NCBI GenBank assembly: GCA_016720585.1
Contig: JADKKH010000006.1
Location: forward strand, 1 to 64,000
Origin: Chitinophagaceae bacterium
GTDB lineage: Bacteria; Bacteroidota; Bacteroidia; Chitinophagales; Chitinophagaceae
Length of the DNA: 64,000 nucleotides
Direction: 5' to 3'
The notes under the pieces were generated by a model. It was not told where the DNA came from and did not search any database. It saw only the letters and a program-made list of their open reading frames with translations. A program made the position numbers and the translations under genes. Below, piece after piece: positions 54,677 to 63,560 of the stretch; positions within the stretch are counted from its first letter, which is position 1, and each line of letters opens with the position of its first letter.

Positions 54677-55463
54677 TTATTCAAACGGGATTATGAATGA
54701 AAGCTCTGTGCCATTGCCTGGCCGGCTATTGATTTGAATATCACCCTTTAATATCTTTATTCTTGTTTCCATGTTTTTCAGACCTGCCTTTTGGTTTGTT
54801 ACAGCCAGTTTTGTATCAAAACCACTGCCATCATCGCTGATTGTGATAACCATTTTTGAAAGATAATATTGTATAGATAGTTGGGCGTTGGATGCTCCGG
54901 CATGTTTGATGATATTATTAAAAGCCTCTTGTACTATGCGGAAGATGATCAGTTCTTTTTGACTGTCCATATATACCGGTGTTCCAGCAAATTCATAACT
55001 TACAGAAAACAATCCAGCCTCGCGGATACGTTGCACTTCTTCTTCAATAGCTTTTAGTAGCCCATGCTGGATAATGATATCTGCGTTCAGGCTTTTGGAA
55101 AGATCGCTTAGCTCAGCAATTGATTTACTGAGCAACTCTATTGAATTCTCCACTTTTTCACAAGCTTTATCATTGTCTTTCCATTCAATGGTATGCAGGT
55201 GGAGTTTGGCTAAGGTAAGGGAAAGGCTTATGTTATCATGAATTTCACGGGAGATGTGCTGAAAAGTTTGTTCCTGGATTTCGAGTTGGCTTTTCAATAA
55301 ATTTTTTTCATAAGTCAAGTTTAAGTTGTTCCAAGCTAATTTGAAATTCAACTTGCCTTTTCCTATATAAATATAGAATCATAACAATAAAAAACACCAT
55401 ACAAATTATAAGGACTGAAACCACTATCAAAAAGACTATTATATCGTTAGTGTTTTTTTGCAT
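54677..55463 (-). pseudogene. Sensor histidine kinase (HisKA_3 type) with a frameshift after its membrane anchor
   Basis: ATG 55463 (MQKNTNDIIVFLIVV) starts a protein with one membrane helix, then YLYRKRQVEFQISLEQLKLD. The frame then breaks near 55309-55316 and resumes YEKNLLKSQLEIQEQTFQHISREIHDNISLS (His box), VQEAFNNIIKHAGAS, SDDGSGFD and AGLKNMETR. One extra T (GACTTATGAA for GACTATGAA) explains the break. The joined protein would be about 260 residues. The catalytic core alone is open from about 55351. It pairs with the regulator downstream. Confidence 0.85.
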
Positions 55464-55491
55464 AAAAAGGCTTTGATTAGACATAGAAAAT

Positions 55492-56133
55492 TCATTGTGA
55501 ATGGAAATATAATGGATCGATGCAAATAGGAAACCAAATATCTTTATCAGCAATTTTTATAAATCTATTTAGTGCATAATAAGGTATAGAAATAAGGAAG
55601 AAAAAAATTCCAGTTATTATCCAGAATGAAGGACTTTTAATAGAGATATTTGTGAATTTTTAGTAAGAATTTTATAAAAATAAAATAGACAGGGGATAAA
55701 AATAAGGATAAAATTGCTATAATAATAAATGAAACATAGCCAAACTTTGCTCTTTATAAAATTTATCCTAGTAATTTTAGAAAAAAATAACAATTGAAAG
55801 ATAATATAAGAGACAAGAATTTTGACTTAATAATTTAATTTCCCGTGAAGTACCATTTTAAAAAAATAATAATAGTAAACTCAAAATTTCAAATAAACTT
55901 ATTTGAAGTGTTCCAATAATAATAAAGGAAGAGCTATTTTTTTTGCTATTGAAAAGCAATTGTCGATGAACAAAGGCAAAATCAAAAAATTTACAAATAA
56001 TATTGTTGACCTATTTTAGTATTAATGAATAAATGGTTGCTATTATTAGTGAAGTAAACTCGACAATGAGCATTAGTAATGTAGTGTAAAAGAATTTTGC
56101 CCAATCATCGTTTAATTTATCAAATTCAAACAT
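55492..56133 (-). pseudogene. Decayed multi-pass membrane protein gene
   Basis: ATG 56133 opens with MFEFDKLNDDWAKFFYTTLL then MLIVEFTSLIIATIYSLILK and stops. Hydrophobic protein-like pieces continue in all three frames: FVHRQLLFNSKKNSSSFIII with ISLFEILSLLLLFF, SKVWLCFIYYYSNFILIFIP, SPSFWIITGIFFFLISIPYY with ALNRFIKIADKDIWF. Several stops and frame changes lie between them. The FWIITGIFFF piece resembles FWISIGILIYL in the membrane domain of the kinase at 51834-53141, so this may be a dead sensor homologue. It sits 28 bases before the frameshifted kinase on the same strand. Very AT-rich. Confidence 0.6.
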
Positions 56134-56387
56134 TTTTTTAAATTATTTCGGAAAGATAAAAATTTGTCTCATTTTATTAATTATTTAATCTTCAGAAAAA
56201 AACGATTTATTATGTTTTTTTTCCCATAGATTATTGGAAAGAATATTTGCTATTTGAGAAAAATATGCACTTTATTAGTGAGTTGGTTCGGATTTTTTGT
56301 TGTTTGGAACTGATGCATTCAGGAAAGAACAATTTTTTATAGTTGATTTCCCTTGGGGTCTGCTTTAGCCGATGGTAATTTTGGTTT

Positions 56388-56441
56388 ATCATTTGGCCAG
56401 ATGTTACGGGTAAAGCTGAAAACCGGTGAAAAAGAGTAGGC
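56388..56441 (+). repeat. 54-bp duplicated segment, copy 1
   Basis: About 48 of 54 bases match 58241-58294, including GCTGAAAACCGGTGAAAAAG. In both copies one frame reads SFGQM-x-RV-x-LKTGEKE and stops. It ends 17 bases before the ATG of the next secreted-protein gene. Confidence 0.75.
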
Positions 56442-56458
56442 ATTCTAAATAACTAAAA

Positions 56459-57031
56459 ATGAAACTATCTAATAAAATTGTAATATTCATTACTGTCCTA
56501 AGCCTGGTAACATACCAATCCTATTCTCAAGCAGATGGAACACCCGATTATGAAGAATATAGCCGGGCTCATATGGCATTAACCAATTTTAAAATGCTTG
56601 GTATTAATAAGAACCAGTTTGCTAAATGTGTTGAGTCAGTAAATTATCTGGATCCTTCCAAAAGACATAGACTTACTATAATTGAAGGTGTTCAATTTGC
56701 GGATGATGGAAAAAACTTTGACCTAATCGCTAATGATGGTATTATGACTTCTGTTCAATTGTCAGACTATACAAAGGAATCAGTGGTGTTACCAACCGGT
56801 ATTTATCAACCGGTAATGAATAATACCATAGTTTATGATTCCCATTTTCTTCATGTGGATCAAATTTCCGGTAAATCACAGCAACCGGAGGGGTTTAGCA
56901 TTTCCTGTAAGTTGAATTGGGTTAAATGTAGTGCCTGGCCCATTCCGTATAGGCAATTCTGCAGGGATTTCAGTTGGCCATTCAATGGCGGCTTTGAAAT
57001 CGTAGAGTGTACTCTTAAATTTGAAGAATGA
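56459..57031 (+). CDS. Secreted protein of unknown function
   Basis: 190 residues with a signal peptide ending SYSQ (about 1-23). The mature part has GTPDYEEYSRAHMALTNFK and a Cys/Trp-rich end (ISCKLNWVKCSAWPIPYRQFC) that could form disulphides. It contains LTIIEGVQFADDGKNFDLIANDGIMTS, reminiscent of a Ca-binding or 'DDGxxxDxxANDGI' loop seen in some extracellular proteins. No family is assigned. A duplicated 54-bp segment lies just upstream and a strong terminator follows. Confidence 0.7.
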   Translation: MKLSNKIVIFITVLSLVTYQSYSQADGTPDYEEYSRAHMALTNFKMLGINKNQFAKCVESVNYLDPSKRHRLTIIEGVQFADDGKNFDLIANDGIMTSVQLSDYTKESVVLPTGIYQPVMNNTIVYDSHFLHVDQISGKSQQPEGFSISCKLNWVKCSAWPIPYRQFCRDFSWPFNGGFEIVECTLKFEE

Positions 57032-57062
57032 AATGATTCGGTGAGCAATTATTAATAAACAG

Positions 57063-57106
57063 GTTTGAGTAATAAATGTAGGGGTTTGTTACTCAAACTT
57101 TTTTTT
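57063..57106 (+). terminator. Rho-independent terminator
   Basis: 10-bp perfect stem GTTTGAGTAA / TTACTCAAAC with a 16-base loop and a T8 run, after the secreted-protein gene. Confidence 0.85.
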
Positions 57107-57135
57107 GCGCTTTGTAATACGCCAAATGCGGTTTT

Positions 57136-57912
57136 ATGAAAAGAAAAGACATCATTTTCTGCCTTGTAATTATTATATTATTTTTTACTATAAGGAGATT
57201 GCCTATTGATGTTCTTTTTCACTCAGGAAAATTTGATGCCCACGCAAAAGATTTTAAGGCGATTATAATGGCGATAGTTATCACCGGAGGATCTTATTGG
57301 GTTGCCAGGAAATTTAATCTAACGGGAAAAGGAGGATTTTCTGGACATGAAAAGAAGAATTATTGGATGTTATTGCTGCCATTAATTTTTCCGGGAATTA
57401 TGTTTGGTGTGAATATTGAAATAACTTGTTTTGACGATTTTTCTGCGGTCCTAATCTTTTTTTCTGTATTTCTTTTTAAGGGATTGGTAGAGGAGACAGT
57501 TTTTAGGGGAGTTATTCAGGGATACCTCTTGAAAAATTACCCCAAAAGATCGTATCATTTTAGTTGCTTTTTGTCCGCATCATTGTTTGCCGTGTGCCAT
57601 TTAACCAACCTGGAATATACAGTATCTTATAATGTTATCATTCAGGTAATTTATGCCTTCTTTATGGGACTATTATTTTCCGCCTTATTGATACGAACCA
57701 ATAATGTGTGGTTGCTAGGATTAGTTCATGGGTTGTTAAATAGTATTGTGACCGGCTGTGAAACCAACAATCATTTAATGTCTGGTACTGGTACAACCTC
57801 AACATTTTTTGAATATGTAATTCAAATGCTGGGCGTTACTTTAATTTTTTCACCTATGCTGTTTGTTTATTGGATGTTAATAAAAACAATCCCGAAAAGT
57901 TATCATAATTAA
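57136..57912 (+). CDS. CPBP-family intramembrane metalloprotease
   Basis: 258 residues, about 7-8 membrane helices. Abi/CAAX-protease motifs are visible: LVEETVFRGVIQGYL (EExxxR, near residue 122), SLFAVCHLTN (FxxxH, near 153) and LGLVHGLLNSI (HxxxN, near 200). Such proteases process prenylated proteins or, in bacteria, peptides and bacteriocins, or give immunity. The neighbours are secreted proteins of unknown function. It is bounded upstream by a terminator. Confidence 0.85.
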   Translation: MKRKDIIFCLVIIILFFTIRRLPIDVLFHSGKFDAHAKDFKAIIMAIVITGGSYWVARKFNLTGKGGFSGHEKKNYWMLLLPLIFPGIMFGVNIEITCFDDFSAVLIFFSVFLFKGLVEETVFRGVIQGYLLKNYPKRSYHFSCFLSASLFAVCHLTNLEYTVSYNVIIQVIYAFFMGLLFSALLIRTNNVWLLGLVHGLLNSIVTGCETNNHLMSGTGTTSTFFEYVIQMLGVTLIFSPMLFVYWMLIKTIPKSYHN

Positions 57913-58303
57913 ATCGGCGATTTATTCATTTTCAGGTGCATTTTCCATATCAATCCTGAATATGGTTTTAAACATTGGTTTCACGCCTTTCGATTATTCC
58001 GGAGTCTCATATGTAGACTCTGTCTGGGATAAATAATCTTCAGGATGGATTCATTTATCCTTATTTCCTTGTGCTTATTAATTTTTGGGATCAATATTTG
58101 AAAAATGGTTTAAATCACCTGCTTAGAGCACAACTAATAACCAAATACTGTTGCGAAAAGCGATATGTTTTCCGGAAAATACAATTTTTTAATGAGGAAT
58201 TTCTAATGTCATCCGATAAGGTTCCGAATAATTTTGTTGCATCATTTGGCCAAATGCAACGGGTTATGCTGAAAACCGGTGAAAAAGAGTAAGCGATAAA
58301 AAT
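57913..58303. other. Gap with a possible gene relic
   Basis: An ORF at 58071-58292 (GTG start, 73 residues) shows no recognised domain, but its last 16 codons match the 54-bp segment upstream of the gene at 56459. A 6-bp hairpin GAGTCT/AGACTC lies at 58002-58020. The ORF may be the end of a lost gene rather than an active one. Confidence 0.4.
58241..58294 (+). repeat. 54-bp duplicated segment, copy 2
   Basis: The counterpart of 56388-56441 with about six differences. It ends 9 bases before the ATG of the glycine-zipper protein gene. Confidence 0.75.
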
Positions 58304-59086
58304 ATGAATATGAAAAAGATATTATTGTTTATTGTTTTAAGTAACATTTTTTTGGGCAATTGGACTCATGCCCAAATGAGCGATGATGGGATTGTTACCA
58401 GTCATTTGGCTATAAATGTGCGACAAGAGAAATTTGTTTCTTTTATTAACGATTTTAAATCTGGTATTGGTAAAGTGAAAAATGGAGAGCTAACATCTGC
58501 TGGTGCCGTTTCAAATTATTACGGAGTTGATGTAAACATTTTCCCAAGAGTTGAACAGCTTCTTGAAGACCCGGATAAAACTAATTCCGCGAAAGATTAT
58601 TCCAATCAGTTTCTGGAGCAGCTATCCATGGCACTGAATCAAAGTAATAATGAAACAAATTCAGTTATGGATATCCGTAATGCTTTTGCCAGCATGGCCA
58701 TTTCCTCATCGTTATCAATTAAAGAATCTGAAGCTTTAGCTATGATTGATATTTGTACGCAGGAATTGGTAAGAAATTACGCTTTACCTGGTTTGGGAGG
58801 AAATAGTACTGGGTTTATTGTTTCTCCTTTTTCGGACAATGGCTTGACTGATAAATCTGATTTCAGTATTTCCTCCGGTGACTTGCATTCGGAAAACTTA
58901 CCAGCAGTTAAAGGTTTACCCCGTTGGGTAAGATGTGGATTGGGAACTATAGGAAGCGCGATTCTGGGGGGTTTTCAGGGTTTTCTGGCTGGCATTAGAT
59001 TCGGACAATTGGGGGGAGCTATTGGAGGGATCAGTGGGGTTATTGCTGGTTCATTTTCAGGGGCGGCTAAATATTGTGCTGATTGA
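58304..59086 (+). CDS. Secreted protein with a C-terminal glycine-zipper segment
   Basis: 260 residues with a signal peptide ending THAQ (about 1-25). A helical middle part contains GIGKVKNGELTSAGAVSNYYG and LEQLSMALNQSNNETNSVMDI. The C-terminal 50 residues are small and Gly-rich with regular spacing (GTIGSAILGGFQGFLAGIRF then GQLGGAIGGISGVIAGSFSG), ending KYCAD. Such glycine zippers insert in membranes and are seen in class II bacteriocins and some toxins. No family is assigned. A two-helix membrane protein gene follows. Confidence 0.7.
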   Translation: MNMKKILLFIVLSNIFLGNWTHAQMSDDGIVTSHLAINVRQEKFVSFINDFKSGIGKVKNGELTSAGAVSNYYGVDVNIFPRVEQLLEDPDKTNSAKDYSNQFLEQLSMALNQSNNETNSVMDIRNAFASMAISSSLSIKESEALAMIDICTQELVRNYALPGLGGNSTGFIVSPFSDNGLTDKSDFSISSGDLHSENLPAVKGLPRWVRCGLGTIGSAILGGFQGFLAGIRFGQLGGAIGGISGVIAGSFSGAAKYCAD

Positions 59087-59166
59087 ATATTTGAAATGGT
59101 CCTTTGATAATTTTTCCTTCTAAGTTTTATTTTAATAAATAAATCAGTATTAAATTAAATGATATC

Positions 59167-59361
59167 ATGAAAAAAAATAAAAATTTTATGCTGTTTACAG
59201 GTATCCTGTTTCTAATTTCAGGATTGCTGGGCTTTTTGAGTGGTTATAATAGTGTTCAGCAATGGAGACAATCATTTTCCATTATTGGATTTATACTGAC
59301 ATTGACAATTTTCGTAGTTACCATTATTGCCTATTTTAAGAAATCGGATAGTAAAGAATGA
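59167..59361 (+). CDS. Small two-helix membrane protein
   Basis: 64 residues. Helices FMLFTGILFLISGLLGFLSG and IIGFILTLTIFVVTIIAYF with Lys-rich ends. It follows the glycine-zipper protein gene after 80 bases on the same strand. Size and topology are like many bacteriocin immunity proteins, but no homology is claimed. Confidence 0.6.
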   Translation: MKKNKNFMLFTGILFLISGLLGFLSGYNSVQQWRQSFSIIGFILTLTIFVVTIIAYFKKSDSKE

Positions 59362-59443
59362 AAAGAAAACTTTCAATGTTATTTGTTATTTAAAATTGTT
59401 TCCTATTACTTCAGTTCATAACCTAAGCCTTTCGGGTTAATAA

Positions 59444-60274
59444 ATGAAACTCCTTTTGCCATTATTTTTTTGGTTATATCCAGGTATTGCGATGGTTCAG
59501 CCAAAAGATATCCGGTCGAAAGGGGTTTCTTTATTTCCAAAGAAGGATACAGGAGCGATTATTCCAACAAGAGCATTGTTTCTTAAACCTGAAATCCTGA
59601 GTTCAGGGTTTATTGATATTGTAAATAATGGTCAGGTCAATGCTTCAGCAAGGTTTATCCGATTGTTTATAGGCGAACCGGGTAAGTTCGCTTTTCCACT
59701 TTCAGTTTACAGCGGTGTTTCTTCAAATAATTTTCAAAACCAACAAAGTTCGGGCGGTCAGATGTCTAATGAACATTTGGTAAACAGCTTTATTAATCCT
59801 TTAAGCGGTCTGGCTAATATTTCAATCGATGGTATTTTATATTTTAAGCCAAAAAAGGTAAAAATTACAAGGTCAGGTTTTTTATATCATATGGGTGAAC
59901 GGATTTTAACCGGGTACAAAGCAGGGATATTATCAACGCCGTTTGCCGGTAAACCAATTAATTTTTTGAGCAGTTTTGGATCAGCCGGCTGGTATTTTCA
60001 AACAGGAGCATGGGAAAAAAACAATACAAAAAATTTGGGCGTATTCTGGTTGGCGGGCCGTTACATATTTTGTAAAACAAGCGCTAAACAAATTAAAGAA
60101 ATATTGCCCGGCATACTAACAAATGGTTTTTATCATGGCTGGTCCCTGGCCTGGGGGGTGGATATTAATAACCTGGTAAATATCAAAGTAGTGTTCTATA
60201 AGTATGTAAAACGACCGGAGATAGATTATTCTTTGCCCATCTACCAATTTTCATTTAATTATTCTTTACGGTAA
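59444..60274 (+). CDS. Probable outer-membrane protein of unknown function
   Basis: 276 residues with a signal peptide (about 1-18). Alternating aromatic strands such as FLYHMGERILTGYKAG and GSAGWYFQTGAW are present, and the end YQFSFNYSLR resembles a beta-barrel C-terminal strand. No family is recognised. It lies downstream of the two-helix protein gene on the same strand. Confidence 0.65.
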   Translation: MKLLLPLFFWLYPGIAMVQPKDIRSKGVSLFPKKDTGAIIPTRALFLKPEILSSGFIDIVNNGQVNASARFIRLFIGEPGKFAFPLSVYSGVSSNNFQNQQSSGGQMSNEHLVNSFINPLSGLANISIDGILYFKPKKVKITRSGFLYHMGERILTGYKAGILSTPFAGKPINFLSSFGSAGWYFQTGAWEKNNTKNLGVFWLAGRYIFCKTSAKQIKEILPGILTNGFYHGWSLAWGVDINNLVNIKVVFYKYVKRPEIDYSLPIYQFSFNYSLR

Positions 60275-60453
60275 AATTGCTTCAATTTTTGTCATTCGAA
60301 AAAGCTGTAGTCTTATCTCTTTTTTTTCAGATTAATGACAATGAATTGCCGGCTGGATTAATTGGATTAATTTTATACATGCAGTTAATACTAAAAAAAG
60401 CGTACTTTTACGTTAAATCAATATCCATTAAATTAACTGTAAACCAATAATCC

Positions 60454-61110
60454 ATGTCATCCCAGGAAATAAAAGTGGCCATCGCCGATGACCACAAGAT
60501 CTTCAGAGACGGTATCCGAATGGCCCTTAAAGACAAGGAGTACCTGAAAATACTCTGGGAGGCCGAAGATGGGAAAGACCTGATGCATAAACTCCAGCTA
60601 AAACTTCCTGATGTGATCCTGATGGATATCCGCATGCCGGAAATCGATGGCATCAACGCCATCAGCCTGATCCGTAAAGAATACGAAGCCCTTAAGATCA
60701 TCGTACTGACCATGTACGACGACCAGGAAATGATCACCCGGATGATGGAGATGGGCGCCAATGCCTACCTGACCAAGACCACCGACCCGGAAGAAATATA
60801 CCAGGCCATCCTGACCTGCATGAACGATGATTTTTATTTTAATGAACTGGTGAATAAGGCCGTGCTGCTGAAACTACAGCACAAAAAAACGGTGCGGCAA
60901 TTTTATCCCAACCCGGTGAAACTCTCCGAGAAGGAACTAAAAATACTGAAACTGATAGCCGAGGATAAAACAACTGAGGAGATTTCCAAAGAAGTATTTT
61001 TGAGCCCCCGTACCATAGAAACCATCCGTCAGAATATGAAACAAAAAGTAGGAGCAAAAACAATTGCCGGGCTGGTGATGTATGCGATGAGGAATAAACT
61101 TTTAGAATAA
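60454..61110 (+). CDS. Orphan NarL/FixJ response regulator
   Basis: 218 residues. Receiver domain VAIADDHKIFRDGIRMAL with VILMDIRMPEIDG (Asp near 57); LuxR-type domain LSEKELKILKLIAEDKTTEEISKEVFLSPRTIETIRQ. No kinase is adjacent. Codons are noticeably richer in C/G at third positions (ATC, CTG, GCC) than in the flanking secreted-protein genes, which hints at a different history or higher expression. It is a clear paralogue of the regulators at 51134 and 54009. Confidence 0.92.
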   Translation: MSSQEIKVAIADDHKIFRDGIRMALKDKEYLKILWEAEDGKDLMHKLQLKLPDVILMDIRMPEIDGINAISLIRKEYEALKIIVLTMYDDQEMITRMMEMGANAYLTKTTDPEEIYQAILTCMNDDFYFNELVNKAVLLKLQHKKTVRQFYPNPVKLSEKELKILKLIAEDKTTEEISKEVFLSPRTIETIRQNMKQKVGAKTIAGLVMYAMRNKLLE

Positions 61111-61185
61111 CTTTATTCTTCTCAATGGGATTGGGGAATTTGTGAAAAGGGCCAGATCAACTAAAATTTTTCATTCAAAAAAGCC

Positions 61186-61930
61186 ATGTCAAATATCAAC
61201 GATACATTTTTTGATGGTAGCTATAAAGATATATGGCGTAAGATCATTCCGGAAGAACTAACGGTCAAGGAAGTTGATTTTATGCTTTCCTATTTCAACC
61301 TGCAGCCGGGTAACAAAGTGCTTGACCTGATGTGTGGTTATGGAAGACATGCGATTGCTCTGGCCAGAAAGGGAATAGCAGTTACAGCGATTGACAACCT
61401 GGAAGATTATACCCGGGAGATCAATGCAAATTGCAGAAAAAGAACAACTCCCCCTGAAAGTGGTGAAGGCGGATGTACTAAATTATACGGGTGATGAAAA
61501 GGCTGACCTGGTTATCTGCATGGGTAATAGCCTTAATTTCTTTAACGCCGAGGACACCAAAAAATTATTTACGCTTATTTCATCCTGCCTGAAACCCGGA
61601 GGTCAATTATTGATCAACAGCTGGTCGCTTGCTGAAATAGTCCTTAAGAATTTCAAAGAAAAAGCCTGGAGTTATATTGGGGAATTAAAATTTCTTACCG
61701 ACGCAAAATTCCTGTTTCATCCCACGCGTATCGAAACGGAGAGCCAAATGATTTCTCCCGACGGAACGACAGAGACTAAAAAAGGTGTTGATTATATTTT
61801 TTCCATCAATGAAATGGAATCGATGCTGAAAGAAACCGGCCTGGTTCTCAAAGAAGTTTACAGCATCCCGGGTAAAAAGAAATTTGCCATAGGTGAGCCC
61901 CGGGCCTACCTGGTAGCGGTAAAAGCGTAA
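61186..61930 (+). pseudogene. Class I SAM-dependent methyltransferase, frameshifted
   Basis: ATG 61186. VLDLMCGYGRHAIALARKG (SAM motif I) and AIDNLEDYTREINA, then the frame breaks near 61427-61432 and continues IAEKEQLPLKVVKADVLNY, ADLVICMGNSLNFF and LKPGGQLLINSWSLAEI to the stop 61928-61930. One missing A in the AAATT tract explains it. The intact protein would be about 248 residues. Substrate unknown. Each half alone lacks part of the fold. Confidence 0.85.
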
Positions 61931-61971
61931 TATGTTTTTTGTATCTTGGCTTACGTTTAATTATACATCGC

Positions 61972-63528
61972 ATGAAAAGACTTTACCTGTTTAGTTGTAT
62001 TTGTCTTCTTTCTTCAAAAGCCTTTACCCAAAACTGGGCGGATAATGTGGCGCCCATTCTTTTTTCCAAATGTGTATCCTGCCACCGGCCGGATGGGATT
62101 GCTCCTTTTTCCCTGTTAACCTATACCGATGCGTTTAATTACCGTAATTCTATAAGCAGTGCTGTTTCAACAGGGCATATGCCCCCCTGGCCTCCCGAGG
62201 ACAATTATGTTCATTTTACCGGTGCAAGAACCCTAACGGCTGCTCAAAAAAGTACAATAGTTAACTGGGTAAATAATGGCGCTGCTTCCGGCAATCTTGC
62301 CAATGCACCTCCGCCGCCAGGACCTGTTACCAATTCTCTCGGAACTCCGGATACTATTTTACGAATGGCCGATTATACCAGCACGGCTGCTGGCGCAGAT
62401 ATTTATCAATGTTTTGTTTTACCTCTTCGATTGAATACAGGTAAGTATGTCTCTGCTATTGAAGTGGTGCCCGGTAATTCATCTATAGTTCATCATGTGC
62501 TGGTTTACCAGGATACCACATCTAATCATGCTGCCCAGTTACTGGACAATGCCTTTCCGGGTGCCGGCTATACCAGTTTTGGAGGTATTGGAGTCAACAG
62601 CGCCGTATTAATTGATGCCTGGGTTCCGGGGACTTCGGTAAAAAAACTCCCGTCCATTTTTGGGAAAAGGATCTATACAAATTCAGATATAGTCATACAG
62701 ATACACTATCCTGCGGGTAGTGTCGGTAAGACAGACAGTACCAAAGTTCGTTTGTATTACAACAGTAACACTTCGGCAAGAGATGTACGGATAGAACCTA
62801 TACTCAATCATATTGCACCTACCCTTGTGAACGGACCACTGACCATTCCGGCCAATACGATAAAAACTTTTGAAGAACGATTTTCTTTACCGGCTTTTTT
62901 TAAGGCAACTGTATTAACTGTAGCCCCGCATATGCACCTGATCGGTGAATCAATAAAGAGTTATGCCAACAAACCCAATAACGATACCATTCGTTTTATA
63001 GATATTCCCCACTGGGATTTTCACTGGCAGGGTCAGTATTATTTTCAGCGGCCGGTAATTGTAGACGGGGGAAGTACTTTGCGGGCCTTTGCTACCTATA
63101 ATAATACGGCCTCCAATCCGCATAATCCCAATAATCCACCTCAGACCGTTAGCCTGGGTGAAGCAACAACCGATGAAATGATGCTGGTATATTTTGCATT
63201 TACCCAATACCAGGCAGGGGATGAGAATATCATTATCGACAGCAGTTTAATTACCACACCCGTTGGGGATCCTTCCCTTGTTGTAAGACAACTGAATATT
63301 TTTCCAAATCCGGCGAACACTTATTTGCAGTTTCAAAACCCGGAACCGCATAAAAAAACTATGCTGGTTGTCTGGGATATGACTGGCAGAAAAATGTATG
63401 AGGAAAATGTATCCCACCAGTCATTTGTTTCTGTTCCCACCAGTCGTTGGGCTAATGGCATGTACCGCGTGTATCTTCAAACCAAAGAAACGATCTACGC
63501 GGGAAAGATGATAGTGCAACATGAGTAG
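61972..63528 (+). CDS. Secreted cytochrome c / copper type II monooxygenase fusion with T9SS sorting domain
   Basis: 518 residues from ATG 61972; an in-frame start at 61939 would place 11 residues before the signal peptide. Signal peptide about 1-19. The cytochrome c part has CVSCH near 34 and the HMPPWPPED Met region near 76. The second half has the pattern of peptidylglycine-hydroxylase-like enzymes: IVHHVLVYQD near 172, VIQIHYPAGS near 243, VAPHMHLIGE near 320 and DEMMLVYFAF near 402, giving the expected His and Met copper ligands. The T9SS sorting domain starts at LNIFPNPANTY (about 441). Likely an extracellular oxidase; substrate unknown. Confidence 0.82.
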   Translation: MKRLYLFSCICLLSSKAFTQNWADNVAPILFSKCVSCHRPDGIAPFSLLTYTDAFNYRNSISSAVSTGHMPPWPPEDNYVHFTGARTLTAAQKSTIVNWVNNGAASGNLANAPPPPGPVTNSLGTPDTILRMADYTSTAAGADIYQCFVLPLRLNTGKYVSAIEVVPGNSSIVHHVLVYQDTTSNHAAQLLDNAFPGAGYTSFGGIGVNSAVLIDAWVPGTSVKKLPSIFGKRIYTNSDIVIQIHYPAGSVGKTDSTKVRLYYNSNTSARDVRIEPILNHIAPTLVNGPLTIPANTIKTFEERFSLPAFFKATVLTVAPHMHLIGESIKSYANKPNNDTIRFIDIPHWDFHWQGQYYFQRPVIVDGGSTLRAFATYNNTASNPHNPNNPPQTVSLGEATTDEMMLVYFAFTQYQAGDENIIIDSSLITTPVGDPSLVVRQLNIFPNPANTYLQFQNPEPHKKTMLVVWDMTGRKMYEENVSHQSFVSVPTSRWANGMYRVYLQTKETIYAGKMIVQHE

Positions 63529-63560
63529 TTCCGGAAACTAACAGGCGGATACAAAAAATA

